A stretch of DNA of 64,000 nt from Gloeophyllum trabeum ATCC 11539 (lineage: Eukaryota > Basidiomycota > Agaricomycetes > Gloeophyllales > Gloeophyllaceae): the NCBI RefSeq assembly GCF_000344685.1, contig NW_006920422.1, positions 82,380 through 146,379 on the forward strand. The letters are read 5' to 3'. A program made the position numbers and the translations under genes. The notes under the pieces are model-generated. The model saw only the letters and a list, made by a program, of their open reading frames with translations, ran no database searches and was not told the origin of the DNA. Positions 35,609 through 47,359 of this stretch are shown in pieces; the first letter of the stretch is position 1, and every line of letters begins with the position of its first letter.

Positions 35609-35696
35609 TCCACTAGAGAGAGACAGGTAGTTGAAAACAAATCGAAAGCGCACACCGGCTAGCCAAAGCAAGACTCAAGCTAGATGCACAGACGCG

Positions 35697-36119
35697 CCGC
35701 GGACAATTGTCCGAGCTGTCAGTCCATCCAGGACGTATTGCGAGCGTCACGGTCGTGCATTCGAGTCCGTCTTGCGTATGCATTCGATGGGCTGTGATAC
35801 ACAATCAAAGTCACGCGCGACTTTTGTCATCGAGGTGGCCGGAAATAATGTTAGGCAAATACATGCAAATATACTAACAGGTTCTAATTTCAAGGAAATT
35901 CTGCACGTTTTCACTGGGTCTGAGATCTGAGTCGCCAAAGGCGCCAGAAATGAACAGGTGCTTGTGTTGGCGAAGGACAAGTCAGCTAGGGACATCGAAA
36001 GAGCACCATAACATACCACACTATAGCATCGGCCAGAGTCGATCATTAGCATCAGACATGTGACGAACGTAGGATGAGACCGAAGCAAACCAGCGACGTC
36101 TTATACGAAGACCATGTAG
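35697..36119. repeat. Left copy of a 423-base identical sequence ending at the assembly gap
   Basis: Positions 35697-36119 are identical to 36778-37200 in the same orientation. The left copy ends exactly where the run of N begins. This is best read as an unmerged contig overlap rather than a biological duplication. Confidence 0.85.
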
Positions 36120-36777
36120 NNNNNNNNNNNNNNNNNNNNNNNNNNNNNNNNNNNNNNNNNNNNNNNNNNNNNNNNNNNNNNNNNNNNNNNNNNNNNNNNN
36201 NNNNNNNNNNNNNNNNNNNNNNNNNNNNNNNNNNNNNNNNNNNNNNNNNNNNNNNNNNNNNNNNNNNNNNNNNNNNNNNNNNNNNNNNNNNNNNNNNNNN
36301 NNNNNNNNNNNNNNNNNNNNNNNNNNNNNNNNNNNNNNNNNNNNNNNNNNNNNNNNNNNNNNNNNNNNNNNNNNNNNNNNNNNNNNNNNNNNNNNNNNNN
36401 NNNNNNNNNNNNNNNNNNNNNNNNNNNNNNNNNNNNNNNNNNNNNNNNNNNNNNNNNNNNNNNNNNNNNNNNNNNNNNNNNNNNNNNNNNNNNNNNNNNN
36501 NNNNNNNNNNNNNNNNNNNNNNNNNNNNNNNNNNNNNNNNNNNNNNNNNNNNNNNNNNNNNNNNNNNNNNNNNNNNNNNNNNNNNNNNNNNNNNNNNNNN
36601 NNNNNNNNNNNNNNNNNNNNNNNNNNNNNNNNNNNNNNNNNNNNNNNNNNNNNNNNNNNNNNNNNNNNNNNNNNNNNNNNNNNNNNNNNNNNNNNNNNNN
36701 NNNNNNNNNNNNNNNNNNNNNNNNNNNNNNNNNNNNNNNNNNNNNNNNNNNNNNNNNNNNNNNNNNNNNNNNNNNNN
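36120..36777. other. Assembly gap (658 N)
   Basis: The run of N carries no sequence information. Open frames of X residues across it are meaningless. Confidence 0.99.
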
Positions 36778-37200
36778 CCGCGGACAATTGTCCGAGCTGT
36801 CAGTCCATCCAGGACGTATTGCGAGCGTCACGGTCGTGCATTCGAGTCCGTCTTGCGTATGCATTCGATGGGCTGTGATACACAATCAAAGTCACGCGCG
36901 ACTTTTGTCATCGAGGTGGCCGGAAATAATGTTAGGCAAATACATGCAAATATACTAACAGGTTCTAATTTCAAGGAAATTCTGCACGTTTTCACTGGGT
37001 CTGAGATCTGAGTCGCCAAAGGCGCCAGAAATGAACAGGTGCTTGTGTTGGCGAAGGACAAGTCAGCTAGGGACATCGAAAGAGCACCATAACATACCAC
37101 ACTATAGCATCGGCCAGAGTCGATCATTAGCATCAGACATGTGACGAACGTAGGATGAGACCGAAGCAAACCAGCGACGTCTTATACGAAGACCATGTAG
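36778..37200. repeat. Right copy of the 423-base sequence starting at the assembly gap
   Basis: It is identical to 35697-36119 and starts exactly at the right gap edge. It contains the palindrome GGACAATTGTCC close to its first bases. Confidence 0.85.
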
Positions 37201-39166
37201 TGAGCCCAGACGATCAGATACGCCACGAACTCTCTCGTATGTTGAGGAAAGCGTGATCGTTGCCTTGAGTGGCTAGTCAACAGATACAAACAAGTCAAAA
37301 GACATGTAAACAGTGAATGCATTCCGGCAGCGCGAGATACCTTGCTGGTCGCAAGGTAACCCCGCCCCTACAAAGCTTGAACAAACAAACCCAAAACGGA
37401 TAAAATATCACGTGACCTCCGCGCCCCTCCGGTCTCCGCGCCAGGCTCCTAAACCATCCGTCCTTAGCGTTCTCGCAGGACCCCTGAAAATACCGATAGA
37501 TGCCGGTGCCAGTCCTAACAAAAAAAGCGGCTCGGGCAAGGGACGCCGGAGCCAGTCTGAACGTAGGTAGGGGTCTCAGCCGGCCAACCCGGTTTTTTAG
37601 TCCGGACACCAACAGCACCCCAGCAGTGAGGCCGGTTGTAGTCCGGACATGGTCAGCAACCCGCCACTTCGTCGCGACTAGTACATTATCCAGTGCCTTG
37701 CATAAGAAACTGAACATCGCATTTCCGCGCGCGTTGTTTGTCCGCGCCAAATATACCCTTTTCGGGTATCGGCAAATGTGCGGCAAAGACCCATCGAGAG
37801 AGATGGTAGCTAGGCATACAGCTGGGGGCAGAGTATAATGATTTACAGCCCTTAGTGTAGTTGTAAAATATACATTTCATGCATCCTCTGAAGCCTTTCG
37901 AGCCCTCTCGGGGCATCTGCGAGTCCCTGCCCAACAAATGGTCCCGCGAGAGGCCTTCCGGACCGTCTTTGCTATTGCGCCCCTGCGTAAACACGACCAA
38001 ATATTACCTTTTCGAGAAGAATATCATGTGACCTCCGACCCCTCCGGCCGCGCCACTAAAAATAACTGGACCCAGCCGTATTAAGTAAAAGCCAATTACA
38101 TTGCCATCATATTATTTCAATGTGGGAGATTCATATCGCTTCTTTAGTCTAGTGGTAATGCGGCGTGCATTGACTCCTGGACATCTGGAGTTCAATTCCT
38201 GCTTGTGCGCACTTTGTGGATTTGTGCTTTTAGGGTTAGGGTTTATTCACTTTCCTTACTGTTGGCTTTTATATTTACCTTGTCAACCACATGTATCACA
38301 GCTATATACATTTCAATGAAATTCTATTTTGCCCCATCTATATGACCCTCTTAGTCCAGACTTGAGACACTCTTACTGGCCGGACACGCGCGCGGCAGGA
38401 AGACCGCATTTGCCGGCATCATGTGACATTCTTCTCGATATGGTGTATTTGTACATGTTTGCACGGGGGCGCAGTAAAGCTACCTCTTCCGGACCTACCT
38501 GAAAAGGGTATATTTGGTGCGAACAAACAACGTGCGCGGAAACGCGATGTTCAGTTTCTTATGCAAGGCACTGTAATTAGATTCATTACCCCGTATGGTA
38601 TTTCTCACCAAATAAGGATAGACATGCCTCCCCTGTAGTGGTGAACCCTCGGGTACCCCTTAGTTGCACGGAATTATACAGTTTACGCTGAAATCCGGAG
38701 GCACACATGGAAGACACAGCTGGGTGCCGGATGGCTCCAATATCGCTGCGGTATTGTATCTCGCCGTCCAGGGCTACAAAGCCATGAACGGGCGGGTATT
38801 TCGCACTGTCTCTCAGACCCTGGCAATGCTCGCTGCCTGCTGAATCACTCAATTTGCCTACGTCTATCCTTTGCATGCTGGAGACAAGCCCGAAGGCTCT
38901 TCCGTTATCTATTGAACTTTCTACCTCAGACTATGCACATTTCAGGTTTTCATACACCCTAGTATATATGTCTAGTGTCTAGAATGACTTGTGGACTACA
39001 GCGGGTGATTTTTGCTAGAGGCCGGGGCAATAGTCCGGACATGAATCTGACCTTGGCCGAGGCCGGTATTTTATCCGGACATAAAGGCGGGGGGCCACCA
39101 GAAAAAGTCCGGACATGACAAAATCGAGTCTTGCACTGGCATCTATCGGTATTTTCAGGGGTCCTG
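37201..39166. repeat. Mixed interspersed repeats rich in TCCGGACA motifs
   Basis: Copies of one repeat family are seen at 37345-37450 and 37985-38060 and, reversed, at 40160-40280. They share ATCACGTGAC/ATCATGTGAC followed by CTCCG, and the first and last also share CCCCTACAAAGC. An inverted pair lies at about 37690-37765 and 38495-38570. The palindromic word TCCGGACA recurs at about 37600, 37637, 39030, 39074 and 39109. No gene was recognised. Confidence 0.5.
38131..38210 (+). repeat. tRNA-like sequence with A and B boxes
   Basis: TAGTCTAGTGG (38145-38155) fits a Pol III A box and GAGTTCAATTCC (38188-38199) fits a B box, 32 bases apart as in tRNAs. The T and anticodon stems do not pair well, so a tRNA pseudogene or SINE head is more likely than a working tRNA gene. 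Confidence 0.45.
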
Positions 39167-39808
39167 TTCTCACTCCTCGTCTACTAGGGCGCACGTGCAG
39201 TGTTATGTAATACAAATCTATTTTTGACTTATTACCAGATACAGAATGAACAAGAGGAGGAGAACGCTATAGGATGGCTGGCAATCCCCGAGGCTGACTA
39301 AGCGGATGGTGGCTGATGCCTTTCAGCAGCGGTCGGCGGACCTTCACGCAACCATTTACAACTTATTACCTTGGGATTTACCACCTGGGGTACTTTATAG
39401 CAATGTAAAAATGTCCTGACTGAATGGTATACTCATGCAATGGTTATCAGTAGTACCGAAGGCTGAATATCCGGCTGAAGAGGCATAATGGCTATAGACA
39501 AGCCCCTCTGAGCGTCAGAAGTATACCAAAGGTATTTGCATTGGTCTTGAACCATTCTAGCACCCATTTATATGTGTTCTGAGCGAGCACAATGAGGTAG
39601 GTGTCGAGACCCTCTCTACATCGCCCGCCAACCGCTGCTGAAAGGCATCAGCCACCGTCCACTTAGTCAGCCTCGGGGATCTCGGCAACGACATTTGTGC
39701 CAGCTGTCCTATAGCGTTCTCCTCCTCTTGTTCATTCTGTATCCGGTAATAAATCAAAAATAGATTTGTATTACATAACACTGCACGTGCGCCCTAGTAG
39801 ACGAGGAG
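39167..39808. mobile_element. Foldback/MITE-type element with about 175-190 base terminal inverted repeats
   Basis: The left arm at 39167-39340 and right arm at about 39623-39808 are inverted copies; the left arm lacks about 17 bases present in the right. Its flanks (GGTATTTTCAGGGGTCCTG left; CGAGAACGCTAAGGACAG right) are joined without the element at 37442-37500 in reverse orientation. That gives an empty-site copy in the same window and fixes the insertion to within a few bases. No clear target duplication was seen. Confidence 0.7.
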
Positions 39809-40829
39809 CGAGAACGCTAAGGACAGATGGTTTAGGAGCCTGTCTCCGCGCATGCCAGCCCATATCGCCTAAATTAGACTGTAAGGCCACTAATTATGAT
39901 ATATAGTTTATTCAAGGCCCTGACTTTTGAAGCTGTCCTGGTTCAACGGCGTAGCGTTCTTACTGCTCCTTAGCGGTTTTGGTTCGAGTACTCCTCGAGG
40001 CAATATTTTACATCACATGATTTTTTTGTCTACCCTCTTTCACACTGTCTGGTTCAATTATGGAGTAATGTTCACTCAAAAAATATTTCTGATTCAATAA
40101 ATGAGACACATCTAATGAGGAAATGAAAGGACATAGAATATATCTAATTGGGCTTCTACTTTTGGACTCCCGGGCTGGAGCATGAGACAGCGCGGCGTGT
40201 CCGGAGATCACATGACTTTTAACCCGATTCGGCGTTGTTTGTTCATGCTTTGTAGGGGCATTGTAAGGCCAACTATGCGTAGGCACCGCATATCACCATC
40301 ACGTAGAGGGCTAAGATGCCCACACCATCCCAATGTTAGCGGCGGAGGTTGAAATATCATTGAGATTTTTCAGTGGAGGTCACACATACCATCGCGATAT
40401 TGGCACATACCATCATGATGTTGGGTGCACAGGTGCTGCATCCCATCATTATACGAAGGGCTGAGGTGTAGCATCGTGAGAGCTTGGACGCGCATCATCA
40501 GCAAAGACACTTAAACAGGATTATTCTGCTATTCCCGTGCAGCCTTTACACCACGTGGCCAAGGTGGCGACTCCTTACAATGACTTATAAGGCATTGTAA
40601 GCTTGGCCCACACTGGGTACATCACCCATATTGAGCATGCACAAAATTTTGAAAATAACCAGTCAAAGGTCAAACTTTTTTCATGATTGTCCATTGCACA
40701 GTCAGTGAAACAAATTAGGATAATACTACTTTTGAGTGCACAAAAATCTGATTGTGACTCAGGATATGACCTTTGTTCAGCATTGTTCATTGAACTTTCA
40801 TTTGTTTTGCAAGGCAACACTATGAACAA
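39809..40829. other. Repeat-derived intergenic DNA
   Basis: It includes a reversed copy of the CCCCTACAAAGC/CATGTGAC repeat at 40160-40280 and a tRNA-like segment at 39931-40003. No gene was recognised. Confidence 0.4.
39931..40003 (+). repeat. tRNA-like sequence with A and B boxes
   Basis: TGGTTCAACGG (39939-39949) and GGTTCGAGTACT (39981-39992) match Pol III A and B boxes at tRNA spacing. The remaining cloverleaf is poor. It is probably a SINE head or tRNA pseudogene. Confidence 0.45.
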
Positions 40830-40880
40830 AACTTGTCAGTAGAGGGCCATTGCTATGCATGGCAGGACACGAGTCCTGAG

Positions 40881-41328
40881 TGTTAGGAAGCGATGTCCTA
40901 ACTAGTCGTCTTGAGATAACTGGGCCACGTGCCAACAGTTATGTCGTCACTACCTCAGTAAGCGTACTGAAAGGTAGGTCTGGCCGGGCCAATGCCAACG
41001 GTCAAGTCAAGAGTCCAGGTAATCGCTGTATTCAACAGGAGGTTGAACTAAGGAATACATGGGTTTTCCTACAGTATATATAGTAACTGGTATAGGGGTT
41101 AATACCCAAAGAAGAGAACAATAAGAAAGGACGCGTAAGCTATCCTGTGAGAACGTAACTCAGAGAAATGAGAAATACAAGGGCGCCCATTGGTAGAAGG
41201 TGAGTCAAGGGAGATAACGTGTGAGAAGAAGATAGCGTCTATGGGAAAGTCTACTCAGAGAAAGGTACTGTCCAATAGCAATGCTCGGGATGGAAATGGA
41301 ATGAGATAAGCATGGGAAAATCATAACA
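40881..41328. mobile_element. Solo LTR (448 bases) with 5-base target duplication CTGAG
   Basis: The segment begins TGTTAGGAAG and ends ATCATAACA, giving the TG...CA ends of an LTR with a TGTTA/TAACA inverted pair. It is flanked by CTGAG on both sides (40876-40880 and 41329-41333). The matching place in the opposite inverted-repeat arm at about 47090 lacks it and has a single CTGAG. A TATA-like TATATATAG lies at about 41075. No internal retrotransposon sequence is attached, so it is a solo LTR. Confidence 0.85.
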
Positions 41329-42302
41329 CTGAGTTGTGTCTGATAAGTGTTAGCATTGGGTGTATAGATGTTCCAATTGATTTATACAGTACTCTTTCTT
41401 ATGCACATATTGAAATTCCTTAGATCTGTATCTGCAATGTCCCCTTCATTCATACTTTCAAGTTGTCCTTCTGTGGCTCTGCCATCATTGTACCATAAAT
41501 GTACCATAAACGTCCCTGCCACTCTGACATATTAAAGTTGGTCTGTATTGGTGGCTTCAAAAAGACTACAAAATTGTATTTGTACCCAGCCCAAGGGATA
41601 GCAGCAGTTGCATTATTAGACACAATTAACAGAGATCAAAGTGCTCCTCTGCTGCCAATCAAAGATTGGCAGCTCTGTGACACAGGTCTTTTGTCCCCAG
41701 TGGAAGAGATAGTCAATAATACCTGCAGACTCCAGGTAACATCCTACCAGAACCAGAGTGCTTGTCCACTGCCAATCTTTGTTTGGCAGCTCCCTCGCAT
41801 TCATTTTGCCAAACCAAGCTGAAGGACAGAAAGGGTACTCAAACAGTACTCTAAGCAGCTGGGAGCAGAAATGAAATATATATTACACATGTACTAGCTT
41901 CAATTTCTCAGGGGAGCATATAGATACAACTGAGTGGAAGAAATCAGGGTTCCAGAGGCAGCAGAGATTAAACACAGGCCCAAGATGCCTGTGACTGAAG
42001 AAATTGTATCATAGTCCCTGCCACCCACACATAAACTCAGATTATGTGTGTGAAAAACAATCCATCAAACTATTCAGCAGTCAGCATATTATTTCAGAAC
42101 ACAAGTGCAACATTCAAGAACCTCTTATAGCCAACATAGTATCAATGTGTATGTACCAGTAATGATTGGATTAAAAGGAAGCACAGCCCACCAAGTTGAC
42201 ATGCTTCAACTGCTGCAAGTACAAGACTAATGAGCTAGTGGGCAACTATGACATCACTCAACTACAGAAATGCCCTTTCTGCAGTCAAGCTATGTCATAG
42301 TA

Positions 42303-42735
42303 AGCAGGAGCCAATGAGAAGCCAGATGCCAACCGGCGTGGCACCTCAGCCACCGACTACAAACAGCCATAGAAGCTAATTCCCACGATAACCACATGCC
42401 ACACATGACAAAGTGCATGCAGTAAAGGAAGGAGATACAATTAAATGCTCAGAATATTCCAGTAGATGGATAACCCAAAAAAACCTCTTCGTAGAAGAAA
42501 CCACCGAAATACACTGAAAACCCAGGACGAAAACACAGTATTATTAAAAACAGAGACTACAAATCCGATTTTGTAGTCTTTTTGTAGTCTCCAATACAAG
42601 CGGACTTTAAAGCGGACATTAAACAGTGTAGTCAAGACTACAACAAAAAGTCGCATGCATTCTCGGCATTGCGATTCCCATGGGGTACGACATTCGGCAT
42701 GCACCTTCGTTAAACTCAGGAGTCGTAATCACCCT
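42303..42735. repeat. Left arm of a nested inverted repeat
   Basis: Reverse complement of 45665-46000 plus 44370-44516, with shared words such as CTTTAAAGTCCGCTTGTATTGG and ACTACAAAAAGACTACAAAA. It lies wholly inside the 6.3-kb composite. Confidence 0.65.
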
Positions 42736-43489
42736 CTTATCCTCTGCCCAAACAAAAGAGGAACATAAGTAGGTACCGCACATATTCAAACAAAGGACTC
42801 AACCCGACGACTATCATCATACAATGAATCCCGGACCGGATGGTTCAAGAAGTACTTGAGCAAAAACTCTGTGATGCAGAGGCGGTCTGGTAGTTGGTAT
42901 AGCAGGTTAGTGGAAGGGCAATCGGGGGGAAAGGGAGGGGAAACGAGTCTACCTAGCTAGAAGTCGACACCCGCGAGGAGGATGTTACTTCCCCTCAGCA
43001 GATATATAGGGTGACTTATGCCGCCGAGACTACAGCATGGGGCACGCAACAAGCCCACCTAGGACAACGAACACAGCTGCTAGGGACAACCAACAACACC
43101 AGTCTCCACAGGAGCCGGAAATTGGTTTATCTCTCGTCAATGGAAGAAGAAAGATGACGGCAGAGGGAACACTTAGTGCAGCTCGAAGGGAACTTGGTTC
43201 AGCATATCATGGAACACCCATGCCGTGGTGAAGACAGTGATGATATCTGTGCTCCACGGAGTAGCTACCCTCTCTACAATGCTTTCAAGAGTAAAAAACA
43301 CACCCTAACCAGATTACGAGGGGTACAGATCAAGCAACCTTTGTAGCAAACACATCCACTTGCAAGGTCCCACTGTCGAAGGCCGTTGCTGAACATTGAT
43401 TAGAATACTGTAGTGGTGAAGGGACCTAGAGCAAACATGCATATGATGATTGCCAGCCAGAGAGGATGCTGGTGTGAGCAAGAGAGACT

Positions 43490-44233
43490 CAATGCAATCC
43501 TCCCAATAAATGATGGGACGCACATCACGTGCCCTGCACGTGCCGGTCATAACCGGCTTCTGCGAGCAGCGAGAGGGTAATTATACACTTTATGTATTAT
43601 TACCCATATCTACCATGGATATGCCGTGTAACGGTTACATGCTCAGATAGAATATCATGATAGGTCTATGGTTCGAATCTTGCTAGTGCTTTAAGTTTTT
43701 GATCCTCCTTTCGGCTCGTGCCATCTGTCGCGGTCTCCAGCCTTTACTTTGACTTAAATGATGTTTTGATAGTCTTCCAGCTCGAATTCTATATGTTGAT
43801 GTTTTCATCAGATAATGCTTTCACCCGGAAATTCCATTGTCTAATGAGCATGTGTACATTCAACCATTTGAGGTGTGAACCCTAGCACCAGCAAGGCATA
43901 AGTATGAGCTTGCATACTAAGTCTGCTCTATTAAAGCCCTCTTTCCTGAGCGATGAAAGACCCTGCTCTCCTATTAGACTTTACATAGTGCATACCTGGA
44001 GTGGCAGCTACAAGTAGTGTAAGACACAATCATAATATCCAATTTCTGATAATATTTATGCATATACAATGGCAGCAGGGCACCTGTAGCACATGGGAAG
44101 TCCCTTAGACAGTCTTTTCCGCCTCTCAATTTGTGGTCAGACACGGTTGTGGCACCTTCGACGTGCATGCCGCATGCGTGGAAAGGTATCACGTGACTTG
44201 CATCCCATAATTTATTGGGAGAATTGCATTCAG
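43490..44233. repeat. Inverted pair around an AT-rich spacer
   Basis: About 44 bases at 43490-43533 and 44190-44233 are inverted copies at roughly 85% identity. They centre on CACGTGA and CCCATAATTTATTGGGAG. The spacer carries a tRNA-like segment. Confidence 0.5.
43621..43700 (+). repeat. tRNA-like sequence with A/B boxes and a T-run
   Basis: TAACGGTTACATGC resembles an A box and GGTTCGAATCT (43670-43680) is a near-perfect B box. A TTTTT Pol III terminator follows at about 43696. The stems are imperfect, so a SINE or tRNA pseudogene is preferred. Confidence 0.5.
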
Positions 44234-44516
44234 TGCAAGAGAGCACGAGCCGACCGCAATGAGATAAAAGTGGTCTGACTCACCAGCGGGCCTGCCAAAG
44301 ATCGGAAGCAAAATAGACCGGTCCATGAGCTTTCTCAGAGCTGTATTTACGATCACCGAGGAGGAATGTAGACTAGTTATGAGTCCTGAGTTTGCGGAGG
44401 ATGAGTCCTTACCCGCAAAATTGGGTGCGCCGAATGTTGTACCCCATGGGAATCGCGATGCTGAGAATGCGTGCGACCTTTTGGTTGTAGTCTTGACTAC
44501 ACTGTTGAACTTGTGA

Positions 44517-45664
44517 AGCACCGTCTGGCGCCGGCAACTTACCCCTCCTTTGTTCAAGAAATTGATTTTGAGAACTTGCACTAAGTTCCAGATGTTGTGG
44601 CTACTACAGGGGGTCAATAAATCCTTGTAAGGAGAGTATTTCTACCACGTAAGATGATGCAAGGGATATTGTTAGTGATATAGGGGACCTAAGTTCTCCC
44701 CGGTTCTGTTTCAGTCAAGCTCCATCTAGGGCCAGGTAGAATGTCCTGTGCTGTTGCATCCTAAATAGTCTAAGAGATACTTACCCCTCTCCAAGAATGC
44801 CTAATGGTGCATGTCTGTTGCCTGGACATCTGACATCTGTCTCACATCATAGTTTTGTCTTACAATCTGTTGGGCCTCATGATCATAAACCATGGAATGA
44901 CATGGATTTTCTTAATTCTACATATTTGTCAATTGTCCATCACAGACTTATGTATGGAATGGAGACCCAGAAAACTAGAACAATTGAATACCCATGTTAG
45001 ATGGAGTGCACATACACTTGAATCCTTCTCAGGCCATGGCATACAACACTCAAAAATTTTAAGGTACATTGTGGCATCCACAAACCACTAATTACGTGGT
45101 TGAGAGGGACTTGAATGTGAACATTGAGTTGGATTCCCGACCATGGCCAAGTCTAGTGTTTGGGGAGAAAGTTGGTAGTAAGTTACCTCCTGGTAACTTA
45201 CCGGTAACTTACTGGTAAATTACTGTAAATTACCACCTGCATTGGAGGAGGGGTGCAAAAAAGTGTAAGTAAACACCGAACAGAAACCGTCCTTGCCTGA
45301 GTATGGTGGGATGCAAGAAGTCCTGTGACAAGTACCACAGTGTCAAACCAGTATTCAATGTGCTCAAGACATCTTCATGGTGCATTGAGGTGAAACCAAC
45401 GAAAATCATGCGAAATTTGCTATTTCCGCTACACGCACGGCAATTGCTGAAGCAGGTAACTTACCATAACTTACATGGGTAAGAAATGACCTCCAGGAGG
45501 ACCTATGTAACTTACCGGTAACTTACAGGCCAAGGACTTTCTCCCGGAACACTAGCCAAGTTCTTGTTCAGTAGTGGCACCACTTGAGCCAAACATAGCA
45601 CGCCGGAGTTTGCTGGTGCGACAAAAAGTGCGACGCAATTCAAGGGTGCCAGTACCCCTCCCAA
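44517..45664. repeat. 1.15-kb insertion splitting a nested inverted-repeat arm, with GGTAACTTACC clusters
   Basis: Comparison with 42303-42735 shows that the arm is continuous there but split here. The inserted stretch contains two clusters of GGTAACTTAC words, about 45178-45240 and 45450-45535, in both orientations. No coding region was recognised. Confidence 0.55.
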
Positions 45665-47144
45665 AGGAGGGGCATGTCCGCTTTAAAGTCCGCTTGTATT
45701 GGAAACTACAAAAAGACTACAAAATCGGATGTGTAGTCTCTGTTTTCAATATTACTGTATTTTCGTCCTGGGTTCTCAGTGTATTTCCGTGGTTTCTTCC
45801 ACAAAGAGGTTGTTTTGGGTCGTCCATCCACTGGAATATTTTGAGCATTTTTTGTACCTCCATCTTTTACTGCATGCTTGTTGTTGTCTGTGGCATGTTC
45901 TTACTCTGGGAATGGACTTTTGTGGTGGTTTGTAGTCAGTGGCTGAGGCATATCGCCGCACCGGTTGGGATTCGATGGCTGTGATTGGCTGCTGTCTACT
46001 TATGATGCAACTTGAGTGCCTGTATTCAGAATAATGGTCACACTATGTCATTGTTGGGTGTCAGGTGTGACCTTTGTGCTTCGCTATGTTAGACTTATTG
46101 TTCAGTGCTTTGTGTGTTGGATGCATGTTTATGTGTAGTTGTTTTGTTTTTGTTTTTTTTGGTGTGTTGTACTGTTTTGTTTCAGCAAGTATCATGGTTG
46201 CTTGTTATTTCAATGATTAGATTATTTGTTACCATTTGAATTTTGTATTTCAGTGGTAAATTTTCGCACGCTATGTGTCTTGTGCAGTAGGGATAACAAT
46301 TGATCAATTGTGATTGGCTGTGATTACGAGTCCTGAGTTTACGAAGGATGAGTCCTTACCTGCAAAATTGGGTGCATGCCGAATGTTGTACCCATGGGAG
46401 TCAGTGTTGCTGAGAATGCATGTGACTTTTGTGCTGTAGTCTTGAATACAAAATTCAATTTTCGCTTTAAGGTCCGCTTGTATTGGAGCCTCTGGAACCC
46501 TGATTTCTTCCACTCAGTGATATCTATATGCCCCCTTGAGAAATTGAAGCTAGTACATGTGTAATATATATTTCTTTTTTTCTGCTCTCAGCTGCTTGGA
46601 GTACTGTTTGAGTACCCTTTCTGATGACTGTCCTTGCAAGGGAGCTGCCAATCGAAGATTGGCAGTGGATGAGCACTCTGGTTCTGGTAGGATGTTACCT
46701 GGAGTCTGCAGGTATTATTGACTATCTCTTCCACTGGGGACAAAAGACCTGTGTCACAGAGCTGCCAATCTTTGATTGGCAGCAGAGGAACACTTTCAAG
46801 TTGATCCATGTTATTTGTGTCTAGTAGTGCAGCTGCTACTGTTCCTTGGGCTGGGTACAAATACAATTTTGTAGTCTTTTTGTAGCCACCAATACAGACC
46901 AACTTCTAATCTGTCAGAGGCAGGGACTTTTATGGTACAATGATGGCGGAGCCACAGGAGGACAACTTGAAAGTATGAATGAAGGGGACATTGCAGGTAC
47001 AGATCTAAGGGATTTCAATATGTGCATAAGAAAGAGTACTGTATACATCAATTGGAACATTTATACACCCATGCTAACACTTATCAGACACAACTCAGGA
47101 CTCATGTCCTGCCATGCATAGCAATGGCCCTCTACTCACAAGTT

Positions 47145-47359
47145 GTCTGGGGGTGCGAAAGGTAGGGCGATGTCTGCATGTAATCCTACTTCGGTGTCCC
47201 CTGTCCCTTCTCCCTCTTACTTGACTAACTTTGTGTAATATTTCGTGAATGAGATGGGTGCTGGTAGTGTGGACGCTGAACCGCATGCACCAGGGGTATC
47301 TGCTCCTCCCTGCGCTGGGGGAGTGGCATTGTCAGTGCAAGAAGGGGGTGAGAGTGTCC
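47145..47359. other. Short spacer between repeat elements
   Basis: No gene was recognised between the composite element and the hAT-type element. Confidence 0.4.

Larger units (their letters stand above)
40830..47144. mobile_element. 6.3-kb element with long terminal inverted repeats, containing nested insertions
   Basis: Outer arms at about 40830-41963 and 46487-47144 are inverted copies of about 650 bases once the solo LTR in the left arm is removed. Shared landmarks are AGAGGGCCATTGCTATGCAT at the outer end and GCCAATC..GATTGGCAG palindromes in the middle. The inner limit is CCAGAGGC/GCCTCTGG. The interior holds a second inverted pair and other repeats but no recognisable transposase, so it is a non-autonomous composite. 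The superfamily is not assigned. Confidence 0.7.

Noticed and set aside
36052..36958. Open frames running through the N gap
   Set aside because: They consist of unknown residues and carry no information.
35697..37200. The two identical 423-base copies as LTRs of a retrotransposon
   Set aside because: They end exactly at the gap edges, lack TG...CA ends at those points and have no target duplication. An unmerged contig overlap explains them better.
37295..37786. 163-codon minus-strand frame
   Set aside because: It crosses several repeat boundaries, including the empty insertion site, and has no domain.
38131..43700. Working tRNA genes at the four A/B-box segments
   Set aside because: Acceptor, anticodon or T stems could not be paired properly in any of them.
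45574..45984. 136-codon hydrophobic frame inside the nested repeats
   Set aside because: The same sequence recurs reversed at 42440-42700 with frame breaks, so it is repeat DNA and not a gene.
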